From: a virus | Strand: one strand, 5' to 3' | IMG/VR virus record: IMGVR_UViG_3300046001_003586 | Coordinates: 1 to 27,669 of that record | DNA length: 27,669 nt | Shown: positions 1 through 7,849 of the stretch, one piece after another | How the letters are laid out: each line of letters starts with the position of its first letter | Position numbering within the stretch: position 1 is the first letter of the stretch | Notes under the pieces: model-generated | Seen by the model: only the letters and a program-made list of their open reading frames with translations | The model's database searches: none | Told to the model about the DNA's origin: nothing | Position numbers and translations under genes: made by a program

Positions 1-61
1 TGCCGTCTTCCTTATGGCGGATGAGGGTTTCGTAGGGGCGAGTGCGTTCGGACAGAGCCAT
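1..61 (-). CDS. Partial phage protein downstream of the tail fibre (N-terminus only)
   Basis: An ATG at 61-59 opens a frame that runs off the left edge of the window, so only about 20 codons are visible, beginning MALSERTRPYETLIRHKEDG. It starts 2 nt after the stop codon of the tail fibre gene and reads the same way, so it is probably co-transcribed with it. Small genes just after a tail fibre often encode fibre chaperones or fibre-associated proteins, but 20 residues are too few to assign a family. The gene is truncated by the window, not broken. Confidence 0.6.
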   Translation of the reverse strand, partial: MALSERTRPYETLIRHKEDG

Positions 62-63
62 AG

Positions 64-924
64 TCAGGATACCGTGGTGGTGGTGTTGAGGATTTTCCAG
101 TTGGTGCCGTCACTGCGGCAGCGCTTGGCGCCGCCGGCGGCGTCGGTCACATCGATTTCGTAACCGGTCCAGGCTGATGCACTTGGCAGGCTCGCCAAGG
201 TGTATTGGCCTGTCCGGATCGGGCCCGAACACTGGAGAGAGGTCGTGAAGGACGGCGCATCGCTCATTGCGGATTCGCGCCATGGCGTCCAGCTGGCCGA
301 GCCGAATTTGTTTCGGATGAAAAGCCTTCCTACCGTCGCCGTAGGACAGAAAATCTGGGTGAAAGACGAGCTGTCGTAGGACTGCTGAAAGAGCACCCCC
401 GATGTACCGACCGGGATGTTCGCGGAATTGAAGGGCAGCCGATACACTCCGGAAACGGTAATGGCGTTAGCGTCGGTCGCCGTCGGTGCTGTGAGCGTGC
501 CGATTCCAAATGCTGTCGGGTCCAGTTCCTTCCAGGCCGACCAGGTACCGCTCACCTGGTTGCGGTAGTAGATCCGGGCCTCAGCAGAGGCGGTGACCGC
601 TAGCTGTTGTCCTGCCCCCGGCGAATGCATCGAGGCCATCACCGTGAACAAGGTATTGGTCCGCGGCGTGTTAAGCGTCGAGGAAATCGCACGATAGAAG
701 CCGGAGGCCGCGATCTCGTTCAGGTCAGAAACTATCTGACCAGTGTTTGATGCCAAACCTGCGACACCAGCCTCCAGCAAGTTACCCGCTGCGGTACCTA
801 CAAGGCGGCTGGCTGCGTTGGTGGTATCAGTGAAATTGGCGTTGATCTTGCCGAATGCCGCCCGAGCGGTATCCCCCTGGCTGCCATCGCTGGCCGAACC
901 GAAGTTGACTTGCTGTAGTGCCAT
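64..924 (-). CDS. Tail fibre protein with pyocin-knob-like modules
   Basis: This 286-residue protein is probably a distal or side tail fibre that contacts the host surface. The N-terminal 40 residues (ALQQVNFGSASDGSQGDTA and after) look like a virion-anchoring segment. Two modules follow with the aromatic pattern of pyocin-knob repeats: GFYRA ending in SGTWSAWKEL, then GVYRLPF ending in SASWTPWRES. The C-terminus has a small tip motif with RSDGTNWKI. The start is placed at the ATG at 924 because GGAGAA lies 7 nt upstream; an in-frame ATG five codons earlier has no such site. A terminator lies just upstream, so the gene is reached by read-through or has its own weak start. Receptor specificity cannot be read from the sequence. 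Confidence 0.8.
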   Translation of the reverse strand: MALQQVNFGSASDGSQGDTARAAFGKINANFTDTTNAASRLVGTAAGNLLEAGVAGLASNTGQIVSDLNEIAASGFYRAISSTLNTPRTNTLFTVMASMHSPGAGQQLAVTASAEARIYYRNQVSGTWSAWKELDPTAFGIGTLTAPTATDANAITVSGVYRLPFNSANIPVGTSGVLFQQSYDSSSFTQIFCPTATVGRLFIRNKFGSASWTPWRESAMSDAPSFTTSLQCSGPIRTGQYTLASLPSASAWTGYEIDVTDAAGGAKRCRSDGTNWKILNTTTTVS

Positions 925-939
925 GATTTCTCCAGGCAT

Positions 940-963
940 AAAAAAGCCCGCGCGCGGCGGGCT
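940..963 (-). terminator. Intrinsic terminator before the tail fibre gene
   Basis: In the minus-strand transcript a 7-bp stem (AGCCCGC pairing with GCGGGCT, 5-nt loop, 945-963) is followed by six T residues (945-940). It lies between the 239-residue tail protein gene and the fibre gene and would end late transcripts unless the polymerase is antiterminated. Confidence 0.8.
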
Positions 964-980
964 GTAGGGTCAGAAGGTGG

Positions 981-1700
981 TCACCACTCGTCGGTGGGCA
1001 TCGCATAGATCACAGGCTGGATGTAGTTCGGGTTCGAGCCGTTCTCGCCGGTGATCTGCATCGTGAAGCGCGCCCGGTTCTGATAGACGTAGAGCGCAGG
1101 CACATAAACCGAGTCAAACGCAGCGATGCCGTCGGTGGGCGTCACGATGGTGTTCAGCATCACGTAGGCGTCGGCCCGCACGCTGTAGGCCACGGCCGTA
1201 TCCCAGGCCCAGTACCGCGTCACCCCCTCCCGGCGGTTCGAAACGTTCCAGGCCCGGGTGGCGAAGAGGTACCGCATGCACGGGTAGCCGGTGTCGAATA
1301 GCACCTGGTTGTCCGACTGGCGCCGCAGGCGCATACCGAACCGCGCCGAGGAAGGCGGCGGGTTGGATAGGCTCGCCACGTAGCGCCAGCTGGTGGTGCC
1401 GAAGGCGTTGCCTAGGGCGGCGAAGCTGAAGCCCGTCCAGTTGCCTGGCCCTCCCTCCATGCGCACGTCATAAGCCAACAGCACCGCGCCACTGGGACCA
1501 GCGAAGGGTCTGATCTGCGCGAAGACATGCGGCTTTTCCTGGGTCGGTATCGGCTGGGAGAAACCAACGAACATCCGCCCGCCGGTCGCTCCCGAGTCGA
1601 TGGAGAAGGCCCCGCGGCGCACGACATGCAGCACGCCGTTCTGCTGATCCAGGATCAGTTGCCGAGAGCTACCCCGGATGCGCACTCCGAAGCTGCTCAT
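981..1700 (-). CDS. Tail tip-associated protein, function unknown
   Basis: A 239-residue protein encoded between the J-like tip gene and the fibre gene. Its ATG overlaps the stop of the preceding gene in an ATGA, so the two are translationally coupled. The sequence is rich in aromatic residues and beta-type segments (for example TSWRYVASLSN and RYWAWDTAVAYSV), as expected of a surface-exposed virion protein. No signal peptide or membrane segment is visible. I do not recognise the family. Position suggests a tail tip decoration or fibre-adaptor role, which is an inference. Confidence 0.7.
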   Translation of the reverse strand: MSSFGVRIRGSSRQLILDQQNGVLHVVRRGAFSIDSGATGGRMFVGFSQPIPTQEKPHVFAQIRPFAGPSGAVLLAYDVRMEGGPGNWTGFSFAALGNAFGTTSWRYVASLSNPPPSSARFGMRLRRQSDNQVLFDTGYPCMRYLFATRAWNVSNRREGVTRYWAWDTAVAYSVRADAYVMLNTIVTPTDGIAAFDSVYVPALYVYQNRARFTMQITGENGSNPNYIQPVIYAMPTDEW

Positions 1701-1972
1701 CCGAACGACATCGCCATGATGGTCACCTGAATAGGCGTCTGCCCAATCCCTCGGACATAGACCGTGTTGCCATTCACTGAATACGGCGGCAGGGCTCCTT
1801 CACTCTCGACCCAGATCATGCTCATGTCCCCCAGATCCGGAATGGTACGGGTCACCTCCGTGCCGAAGCTCATCTGGAGCCGCTCGTAATAGACGACTCG
1901 GTTCGAGAAGCTCTCCGAATCGAAGATCGTCCGCCCTTGCTCGTCCTTCAGCCTTACTGCACCTGCTGCCAT
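1697..1972 (-). CDS. Small tail tip-associated protein, function unknown
   Basis: A 91-residue protein coupled on both sides: its ATG overlaps the J-like gene's stop as TGATG, and its own stop overlaps the next ATG as ATGA. The sequence starts AAGAVRLKDEQGRTIFDSES, has an acidic middle with VTRTIPDLGDMSMIWVESEG, and ends in short hydrophobic strands. This looks like a small beta-rich structural protein. The family is not recognised. The tight coupling argues for stoichiometric production with its neighbours at the tail tip. Confidence 0.7.
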   Translation of the reverse strand: MAAGAVRLKDEQGRTIFDSESFSNRVVYYERLQMSFGTEVTRTIPDLGDMSMIWVESEGALPPYSVNGNTVYVRGIGQTPIQVTIMAMSFG

Positions 1973-4900
1973 CAGCTAAGTCTCCCGATCTTCACCAGCT
2001 CAACACCACCGGCCACCATGGAGAAGCCGTTTTCGTCCTGGTTGGTGTAGGCGCCGTTCTGCGAGAAATCTCGTATGGTCACTGCGCCGCGATTGAAGTC
2101 GATCGTCATGACCGGCTGCCCGTAATCGGTGAAGCGCTGCGACTGCAGCGTCTGGCCGATGAACGCCTCGACGATGTACGCCTTGTTGATGAAGGCGGTG
2201 TCGATGTAGGTCTTGTTGTCGACCACCGAGAAGAACGACCGTCCATAACCATCAATACCAGGCCCCAGAACAACGAAACGATCGGCCGAGACAGCGAAGG
2301 TGGACTGAAAGCCGGCACTGCCGCCGCCGGCCTCGATACCCAGCCCAATGCCGGCCGCGTAGTAGGTGCCCTCCCTGGTTACCCCAAGCTTCACCGACCA
2401 AGTCGCGTTGACCTTTTCATCCGTGATGACCTGCGCCTGACTGATCTGCTGCACCGAGGCGTTGGTATTGCCGAGCGCCGCCTGGGTCGTATCCACCCGG
2501 CGCGCCAGGGCAGTGTCAGCATCCGCCCTCGCCACCTGTTCGCTCTGCAGCGCCGCCCGCGTGGCTGCGTTGTTGGCCGTCGCCTGGACGGTGTCGATAC
2601 GATTGGCCAGGGCCGAATCAGCGTTAGCCCGCGTCGTCTGCTCCGTCTGAATCAGTGCGGCGTTGTCATTGGCCTTGGCCTGTACCGTGTCGATGCGCTG
2701 ACCCAGGGCTCCATCGGCATTGACCCGGGCAGTCTGCTCGGAAGTCACTGCCGCTGCAGCACCGGCTGCTGTGGCCTGTACCGAATCAATCCGGATAGCC
2801 AGAGCGCCGTCAGCACTAGCGCGAGCCTGCTGCTCCGCCGTGATCTGCGCCGTGTTGCCGGCCACCGAGGCGTTGGTAGTATCGATGCGGCGACCCAGGG
2901 CGTTGTCGGCATCGGCCCGGGCATACTGCTCAGACCAGACCCCCGCCAGCACCGTGGGCGACCCGGCATACCAGTCGTTGGCACCGGCCAGCGGCGGGTT
3001 CACCTGGGCATAGATGCCGCTGACCCGGGTGGTGACCGCCGATAGGCCAGCCTCGGTGTTGTCCGCGCGCCCGGTGAGGTTGTCCACGGCAGACGAGAGC
3101 GCCGTGTTTCCCGTCTTCGGATCAGTGACGCGCGCGGTCAGGGTGCTGATGTCCTGCGCCAGGGCTTGGTCAGCTGTTGCCCGCGCCGTCTGCTCGGCAG
3201 TGAGCGCCGCGTAGCTTGCCCCTGGCGAGGCCCGACCGATGGCGACCCAGTCCAGCTCGTAAAATGCGGAGCTGCTCTGGCTACCCAAATCCAGGCGGAT
3301 CTGGCCGACGGTACCGGCCCAGGACAGGTTCAAGATGACGGTCGAAACGCCGTTCACATCGAACGTGGGCGCATCGATCGCCATCGAGTTGGCCCAGCTT
3401 TCGCCCCAGTACAGGCGACCATTCCACGACGGGCTTCCAGTCCGCTTGATCCTGAAGCGCACCTGCTGGTAGGTGTCGGCATTCACCGCCAGGCCGGCAG
3501 GGCTGTAGATGCTGGCCAGGGTAGCGTTGGCCGGGCGCAGGAAGCCGCCCGATGCAGTGGGCGTTCCGTTGCCGGTCCATCCCTCGACGCCACTGTCGAA
3601 GAACCAGATGACGCCAGAGTCGAACTGCTCCCCTACCCCGGCCGAGACCAGGCTGATCTGCTGCGAGAGCGCCTGTTCCGCGCTGAGGCGAATGCGGCGC
3701 TCTTGGTAGATCAGGCCGGACGTTACCTGGTTAGGATCGGTGCCGGTGTAGCCCCCGCGTAGCTGCGCGGACAGGGTGTCACGCGCCAGAGCCTCGGCGG
3801 CATCACCCTGGGCCCGGGCGAACTGCTCGGACCAAACGCCCGCGTAGGTCGCTGTCGAGCCTGCTGCCCAGCCCCCGCCCGCCATCGGCGGATTGACCTG
3901 GGCGTAGACGCCCTGGATGCGGCTGGACATCTGCTCGTCTGCGGCCTGGCGGATGGTCGCCTCATTGATGATCGCCTGACCGCGCGCCGAGGACTCAGCG
4001 GCCAGATTGTCTGCTGCTACCTGGGCGACCTGCTGCAATCCAGATTGGCGCGCCTGTTGCTCGGCCACGATCGCGGAAGCTCGGTCAGTGCGCTCCTGCG
4101 CCAGTCCTGACTCAATCACCGGGATCTTGTCGATCTGCTTGTTCAGCTCCTGCCCCAGCAGGCTCTGGTTAACCTGCCCACTCAGCGCCGCCAGGTAGGC
4201 CGACACGTCGTTGGAGGTGTAGGCGATGATCTTCAGGAAGGCGCTGGTGCCGTAGGCGTTACGCGACCGCACGAAGTAGGCGTAGGCCGTGGAGAAGGCC
4301 AGCCCGGTATGGGTGAAGGTCATGCCGCGACCCAGGTACTGGCCATCCCGCTCGCTCGCCTGGGGGTTGGTGCTGAAGTAGAACTCGTAGTCCCCGCCGT
4401 TCAGGCCGGCGCTGTTGCGCGGCACCAGGGTGATGGAGTCGATCGACGACTGGACCGAAACCGACTCGGGGATCGGCGGGCCGCCGATGCTCACGGTGAT
4501 GCTCACCTCGCCCGAGCGCGCGAGCGGGCCCACCGCCGCCACCGACATGACGTAGTTGCCCGAGGGCAAGCCGCTCAGCGGGCAGGTTACCGCCGTCTCA
4601 GGCAGCTGCTGCGCCTGCACCACGTTCGTGCCCTGGCGGACGGTCACCGCGTAGCCGCTGACGATTCCGACCGGACGGGTCCAGCTCAGGACGCCCTGCA
4701 CCACCTCGGCGGTGGCATCCGGCGTCCACTTCAGGTCCGTAGGCGAGCCCAGGCCGCCAGCCGGCAGGTTGATGAAACCGATCGGGTTGTAGGGCTTGCC
4801 CACGGCGTCATCGAAGATCGCCGGCTCGTACTGCTGCAGGGAGACCGTGCAGGCCTCCTGGGTGCCCATGCTCCAGTCGGTGACGATGAACTCGCCCGAC

Positions 4901-6135
4901 ATGTTCAGCGACGGAAGATCCAGGCGCACTACCCGCCCCGGGCGGCAGTTGTAGCCGGCGAAGTTCATGGGCAGGCTGATGGTGCCGCCCGCCCGGCGCC
5001 GGCGCAGCTCGATGTTGGCCAGGCGCTGGGCCTGGTAGGGATCGTTGACGTAGGAGAAGGTCAGGGTCTCCGCCGCCTCGCCGCCGTCTTCCAGCACCCA
5101 CTCGGCCACCACCACCTCGGGGTAGTCGGTCTCGGTCCAGGACTGCTTCGGGTCCATGAAGGTGCCACGCACGGTGTTGATCACCGCGTCGTTGCTCGGC
5201 TCGGTGGTGCCGGTAACGGTCCCGATCACCATGTCCTCGGTGATGGTGAAGTCGGCCGGGCCGTAGTAGGCGCCTGCCTGCAGCATCCAGCGACCACCGA
5301 CGCGGATCAGCTGGCCAGCGCAGGAGGCCTCGAGCTTCTGCAGCACCTGGGTGCGGGACTCGTCGGCGCCGATGACGCAGCCGGTCCGATAGCGAGGGCT
5401 GCCGGTGCCGTCCGGGTTCGAAGTGAACTCGTCGCAGACGTTGGCCGCGCTGGCGAAGGTCTCGAACACGATCTCATCGTCTGGCACATGGCAGCGATTG
5501 CGCAGGAACCACAGCAGGTGCAGCGCGTTGTTCTCGGTGTAGATGCTGGCGCCCGAGCGCGGATCGTAGATGTCGCGGCGGCCGCGCACCACGAAGCGCA
5601 CATCCGGCAGGCCGCTGGGGAATTTCTCGGCGCTATAGCGCAGCGACAGGCGCACGAAGCTCAGGCCACGGCCGATCTGCGAGTCCTTCCAGTCCGGGCA
5701 GTAGGTCTTGAGGAAGGTATTGACCTGGGTCGGGTTGACGATCAGCTCGTAGCTGGCCTGCTCGGCGAAGGTCGCAATGCTCTCCTCGCCCAGGAAGATG
5801 TCCTCCAGGCCGTCGATCTCGCCTTCCGACAGCACATAGACCAGGTGCAGCCACTCGCCATCGGCATCAGCGCCGCCCTGCTCCTGGGCCCAGGCCAGCA
5901 CGCCGCCAGTGCTCACGCGGCCGAGGATGTAGCGCGCCGGCGCCTTGCTGGAGCGAACGGTCTGGGCAGACGGCTCGCTCTCGCGCAGATTGGACTTGGC
6001 CGCCAGCTTCTCCTGCTGGTTGGCCGAGTACAGCGCAAGGCCAGCGCCGATAACAGCGCCCCAGGGGCCGCCCTGCATGAAGCCGATCGCGGCGCCAATG
6101 GCGACCTGGCCGATCTTACCGACGCCCTTGCTCAT
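1972..6135 (-). CDS. J: J-like central tail tip / host specificity protein
   Basis: A 1387-residue protein corresponding to lambda gpJ, the tail tip protein that binds the receptor. It begins with a glycine-rich hydrophobic segment (residues 7-40). A conserved J core follows to about residue 450, including VRFVVRGRRDIYDP and NALHLLWFLRNRCHVPDDEI. Two fibronectin-III-like domains occupy about 455-640. A long alanine- and glutamine-rich, probably coiled region runs to about 1225 and contains an inserted sugar-binding-like beta domain (about 838-970) and repeated modules. A C-terminal DUF1983-like domain (from about 1230) begins near EKVNATWSVKLG. It overlaps the upstream gene by ATGA and the downstream one by TGATG. 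The length is a little above lambda J because of the repeat region. The C-terminal half is the likely receptor-specific part. Confidence 0.92.
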   Translation of the reverse strand: MSKGVGKIGQVAIGAAIGFMQGGPWGAVIGAGLALYSANQQEKLAAKSNLRESEPSAQTVRSSKAPARYILGRVSTGGVLAWAQEQGGADADGEWLHLVYVLSEGEIDGLEDIFLGEESIATFAEQASYELIVNPTQVNTFLKTYCPDWKDSQIGRGLSFVRLSLRYSAEKFPSGLPDVRFVVRGRRDIYDPRSGASIYTENNALHLLWFLRNRCHVPDDEIVFETFASAANVCDEFTSNPDGTGSPRYRTGCVIGADESRTQVLQKLEASCAGQLIRVGGRWMLQAGAYYGPADFTITEDMVIGTVTGTTEPSNDAVINTVRGTFMDPKQSWTETDYPEVVVAEWVLEDGGEAAETLTFSYVNDPYQAQRLANIELRRRRAGGTISLPMNFAGYNCRPGRVVRLDLPSLNMSGEFIVTDWSMGTQEACTVSLQQYEPAIFDDAVGKPYNPIGFINLPAGGLGSPTDLKWTPDATAEVVQGVLSWTRPVGIVSGYAVTVRQGTNVVQAQQLPETAVTCPLSGLPSGNYVMSVAAVGPLARSGEVSITVSIGGPPIPESVSVQSSIDSITLVPRNSAGLNGGDYEFYFSTNPQASERDGQYLGRGMTFTHTGLAFSTAYAYFVRSRNAYGTSAFLKIIAYTSNDVSAYLAALSGQVNQSLLGQELNKQIDKIPVIESGLAQERTDRASAIVAEQQARQSGLQQVAQVAADNLAAESSARGQAIINEATIRQAADEQMSSRIQGVYAQVNPPMAGGGWAAGSTATYAGVWSEQFARAQGDAAEALARDTLSAQLRGGYTGTDPNQVTSGLIYQERRIRLSAEQALSQQISLVSAGVGEQFDSGVIWFFDSGVEGWTGNGTPTASGGFLRPANATLASIYSPAGLAVNADTYQQVRFRIKRTGSPSWNGRLYWGESWANSMAIDAPTFDVNGVSTVILNLSWAGTVGQIRLDLGSQSSSAFYELDWVAIGRASPGASYAALTAEQTARATADQALAQDISTLTARVTDPKTGNTALSSAVDNLTGRADNTEAGLSAVTTRVSGIYAQVNPPLAGANDWYAGSPTVLAGVWSEQYARADADNALGRRIDTTNASVAGNTAQITAEQQARASADGALAIRIDSVQATAAGAAAAVTSEQTARVNADGALGQRIDTVQAKANDNAALIQTEQTTRANADSALANRIDTVQATANNAATRAALQSEQVARADADTALARRVDTTQAALGNTNASVQQISQAQVITDEKVNATWSVKLGVTREGTYYAAGIGLGIEAGGGSAGFQSTFAVSADRFVVLGPGIDGYGRSFFSVVDNKTYIDTAFINKAYIVEAFIGQTLQSQRFTDYGQPVMTIDFNRGAVTIRDFSQNGAYTNQDENGFSMVAGGVELVKIGRLS
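2460..2850 (-). repeat. Four tandem 32-residue repeats within the J-like gene
   Basis: About four units of roughly 96 nt encode repeats with the consensus (T/S)EQxARxxADxALxxRIDxxQA. Units begin at ITAEQQARASAD, VTSEQTARVNAD, IQTEQTTRANAD and LQSEQVARADAD; the third unit is two residues longer. Diverged copies occur upstream (LTAEQTARATAD, EQYARADADNAL). The register suggests a trimeric coiled-coil stalk. These are coding repeats, not a CRISPR array. Confidence 0.8.
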
Positions 6136-6530
6136 TCAACTCTCCAAACCACTTCAGGCTCACACTCAACGCGCGCGGCGCCGATCTCGACCGATGTCCA
6201 GAACTCGCCGGCCCAATACACCGCCACCCCGCGCCCGTTCGGGCCCTGGTACAGCGCCACGTCGCCCCGCTGGATGAAAGCCGGGTTCACTCGGGCGAAG
6301 CAGGCATCCCAGGCCGCCTCCAGGCTGCCGTGCCGCTTGCTCAGCGCGCGCTTGGCCGAGGCCTCGCTGTCGTACTGGCCGCGGTAGTCGGCCGCCGGGT
6401 CCACCCCGCATACCGCCAGGGCGCAATCGGCGGCGAACAGGCAGCAGTCGAACTCGCCCCATGAAAAAGGCCGCTCGGAGGCGGCCTTGATCGTGTCGTT
6501 CAGTCGGGTGGTCCAGTCGCGGTAGCGCAT
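6132..6530 (-). CDS. NlpC/P60-like tail assembly protein (lambda K position)
   Basis: A 132-residue protein directly upstream of the J-like gene, where lambda encodes the NlpC/P60-family tail protein gpK. The motif FSWGEFDCCLFAADCA (residues 22-37) fits the nucleophile cysteine region of this fold, and the length fits the short DUF6950-like subgroup. The lambda family pairs a protease-like or peptidoglycan-hydrolase domain with tail tip assembly. I cannot assign the histidine partner with confidence; activity on peptidoglycan is therefore inferred. The stop overlaps the J-like ATG (ATGA). An intrinsic-terminator-like hairpin lies inside the first 70 nt of the coding sequence. Confidence 0.72.
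   Translation of the reverse strand: MRYRDWTTRLNDTIKAASERPFSWGEFDCCLFAADCALAVCGVDPAADYRGQYDSEASAKRALSKRHGSLEAAWDACFARVNPAFIQRGDVALYQGPNGRGVAVYWAGEFWTSVEIGAARVECEPEVVWRVE
6464..6488 (-). terminator. Intragenic terminator-like hairpin in the NlpC/P60-like gene
   Basis: In the minus-strand RNA an 8-bp stem (AAGGCCGC with GCGGCCTT, 6-nt loop) is followed by a run of five T residues. It lies 42-66 nt after the start codon and encodes part of IKAASERPFSWG. A translating ribosome would block it, so it could act as a polarity or attenuation element. Confidence 0.5.
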
Positions 6531-6534
6531 CGGG

Positions 6535-7134
6535 TTACTCGTAGGTGAAGGGCGGCGCGTCCTTGCTGGCGCCCCAGTAGATGGGCCATTCGGACATCTG
6601 CGCCACGGCGTAGAAGAAGCGGTCGCCCTGGTGGCGCGCGCGGTGGTTCTCGTCCGTCCAGCGCTCGGTGCCGGTGCGGTTCCATTCGGCCATGCGGTCG
6701 ATCAGCGGGACGGTGATCTTGTTGCCGTCCTCCCCATTGCCGGCGTAGGACAGCTGGGCCGCGTCCATCCGCCCGGAGAACAGGATGTCAGCGGCGTACT
6801 CGCCGGCCTGGTTGAAGACCACGAACATCAGCTTGCCCTGGCGCCCCCGGCAACCCTTCACGCTGGTCTCCTGGATGATGGTGCTGTCCAGGCCGTTCAG
6901 GGTCAGGTCAATGGACATGGGCGAGCCGCTGTTGCTGCTCTCCTGGGCCTGGCCGACCTCGCCGAACTGGCCGACACCGGTGTAGGTGATGCCGTCGATC
7001 ACCAGGTCACCGGTACCGGTGTGGGCGAAGACCATCCCGTCCGGGAAATCCAGCTGCACCGCCATGACCGCCAGGAAGTTGCCCTGGGCGATGATGTCGA
7101 TCACGCGCTGGCTGAAGGGGAACATGGACGCCAT
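6535..7134 (-). CDS. Minor tail protein (lambda L-like position)
   Basis: A 199-residue structural protein encoded between the 194-residue minor tail protein and the NlpC/P60-like gene, the position of lambda L. The sequence shows repeated beta-type segments such as LVIDGITYTGVGQFGEVGQ and SPMSIDLTLNGLD, typical of tail hub or minor tail proteins. The start at 7134 is chosen because its ATG overlaps the upstream stop as TGATG; the frame stays open further upstream, but that part is antisense-like low-complexity sequence. Lambda L carries a C-terminal iron-sulphur domain; I see no cysteine cluster here, so only the positional correspondence is claimed. Confidence 0.75.
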   Translation of the reverse strand: MASMFPFSQRVIDIIAQGNFLAVMAVQLDFPDGMVFAHTGTGDLVIDGITYTGVGQFGEVGQAQESSNSGSPMSIDLTLNGLDSTIIQETSVKGCRGRQGKLMFVVFNQAGEYAADILFSGRMDAAQLSYAGNGEDGNKITVPLIDRMAEWNRTGTERWTDENHRARHQGDRFFYAVAQMSEWPIYWGASKDAPPFTYE

Positions 7135-7718
7135 CAGAAGGCCTCCCGAAATGCCAGGTTGGCGTTGGCCACGATCGGCTGAATGCTGATCTGGTGGGTG
7201 TCGTCGGCCCGGCGCATCACGGCGTAGGGGTTGCGGTACTCCACGGCGGTGCCGGCGGCGATCGCTCGGCGGATCCGCTTGTTCAGGTTCAGCGTCACCA
7301 GGCCGCTGGCGTTCGACGTGGCATCGTCCACCACCTCGAACATCTCGTCGGCCACGGTGATGTAGTCGCCGCGGCTGAAGACCTTGGCGCTGGCTGTCAC
7401 GCCGCTGAGCTGCATGAAGGACGCCTGGGCGCTGGCCTGGGCCACCTTCGGCGCACCGATGTTGTCGGCCCGGGTGCGGGTGAAGGCAGGGATCTTCACG
7501 GTGCCGAACATGCCCTGCAGGCGGCCCAGCAGCGAAGTCAGCTCGCGCTCGTCGGCGCCAAACAGGGCTGGGAAGCTGAGCTGGCACTGCCAATAGGCGC
7601 CCGGGTAGCCAACCAGCTGTTGCGCGTTCGACAGCGATGAGGTGAAGGCCCGGTTGTTGTAGACGATGCCCCAGGTCATCTCCCGAGGGGTGAGGCTGGC
7701 GGGCCACTCGATAGCCAT
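7134..7718 (-). CDS. Minor tail protein (lambda M-like position)
   Basis: A 194-residue protein that opens the tip module after the tape measure. It starts AIEWPASLTPREMTWGIVYN and contains FPALFGADERELTSLLGRLQG, a pattern common in minor tail proteins of lambda-like Pseudomonas phages. A clear ribosome binding site (CTGGAG) precedes the ATG, and an intrinsic terminator ends a few bases upstream of that site. Its stop overlaps the next ATG (TGATG). No enzymatic motif is visible. A tail tip assembly role is inferred from position. Confidence 0.72.
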   Translation of the reverse strand: MAIEWPASLTPREMTWGIVYNNRAFTSSLSNAQQLVGYPGAYWQCQLSFPALFGADERELTSLLGRLQGMFGTVKIPAFTRTRADNIGAPKVAQASAQASFMQLSGVTASAKVFSRGDYITVADEMFEVVDDATSNASGLVTLNLNKRIRRAIAAGTAVEYRNPYAVMRRADDTHQISIQPIVANANLAFREAF

Positions 7719-7730
7719 CGCGCACTCCAG

Positions 7731-7756
7731 AAAAAAGAAAACCCGCCGATGCGGGT
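7731..7756 (-). terminator. Intrinsic terminator before the minor tail genes
   Basis: Minus-strand stem ACCCGC with GCGGGT around the loop ATCG (7741-7756), followed by a T-rich tract TTTTCTTTTTT (7741-7731). It follows the small gene at 8171-8040 and precedes the ribosome binding site of the 7718-7134 gene. Confidence 0.75.
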
Positions 7757-7849
7757 ATGGGGAATCATCCTCAAGGCCCCGGCCGCCGGCTCCACAACCA
7801 CGGACGGGGATGCGCCATCCAGGCGCTGACTGATGACCAGGAGGTCACG

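Noticed and set aside
2460-3230. Periodic repeats resembling a CRISPR array
   Set aside because: The repeats are coding, in frame, diverged, about 96 nt long and without spacers; they form a protein stalk.
4309-6387. 692-codon open frame on the plus strand
   Set aside because: It is antisense to the J-like gene, has histidine-, arginine- and alanine-rich low-complexity sequence without domains, and arises from high GC third-position bias.
7137-7725. N-terminal extension of the L-position minor tail protein
   Set aside because: The frame is open, but this part is out of frame with the real 194-residue gene; the true start is the TGATG at 7134.
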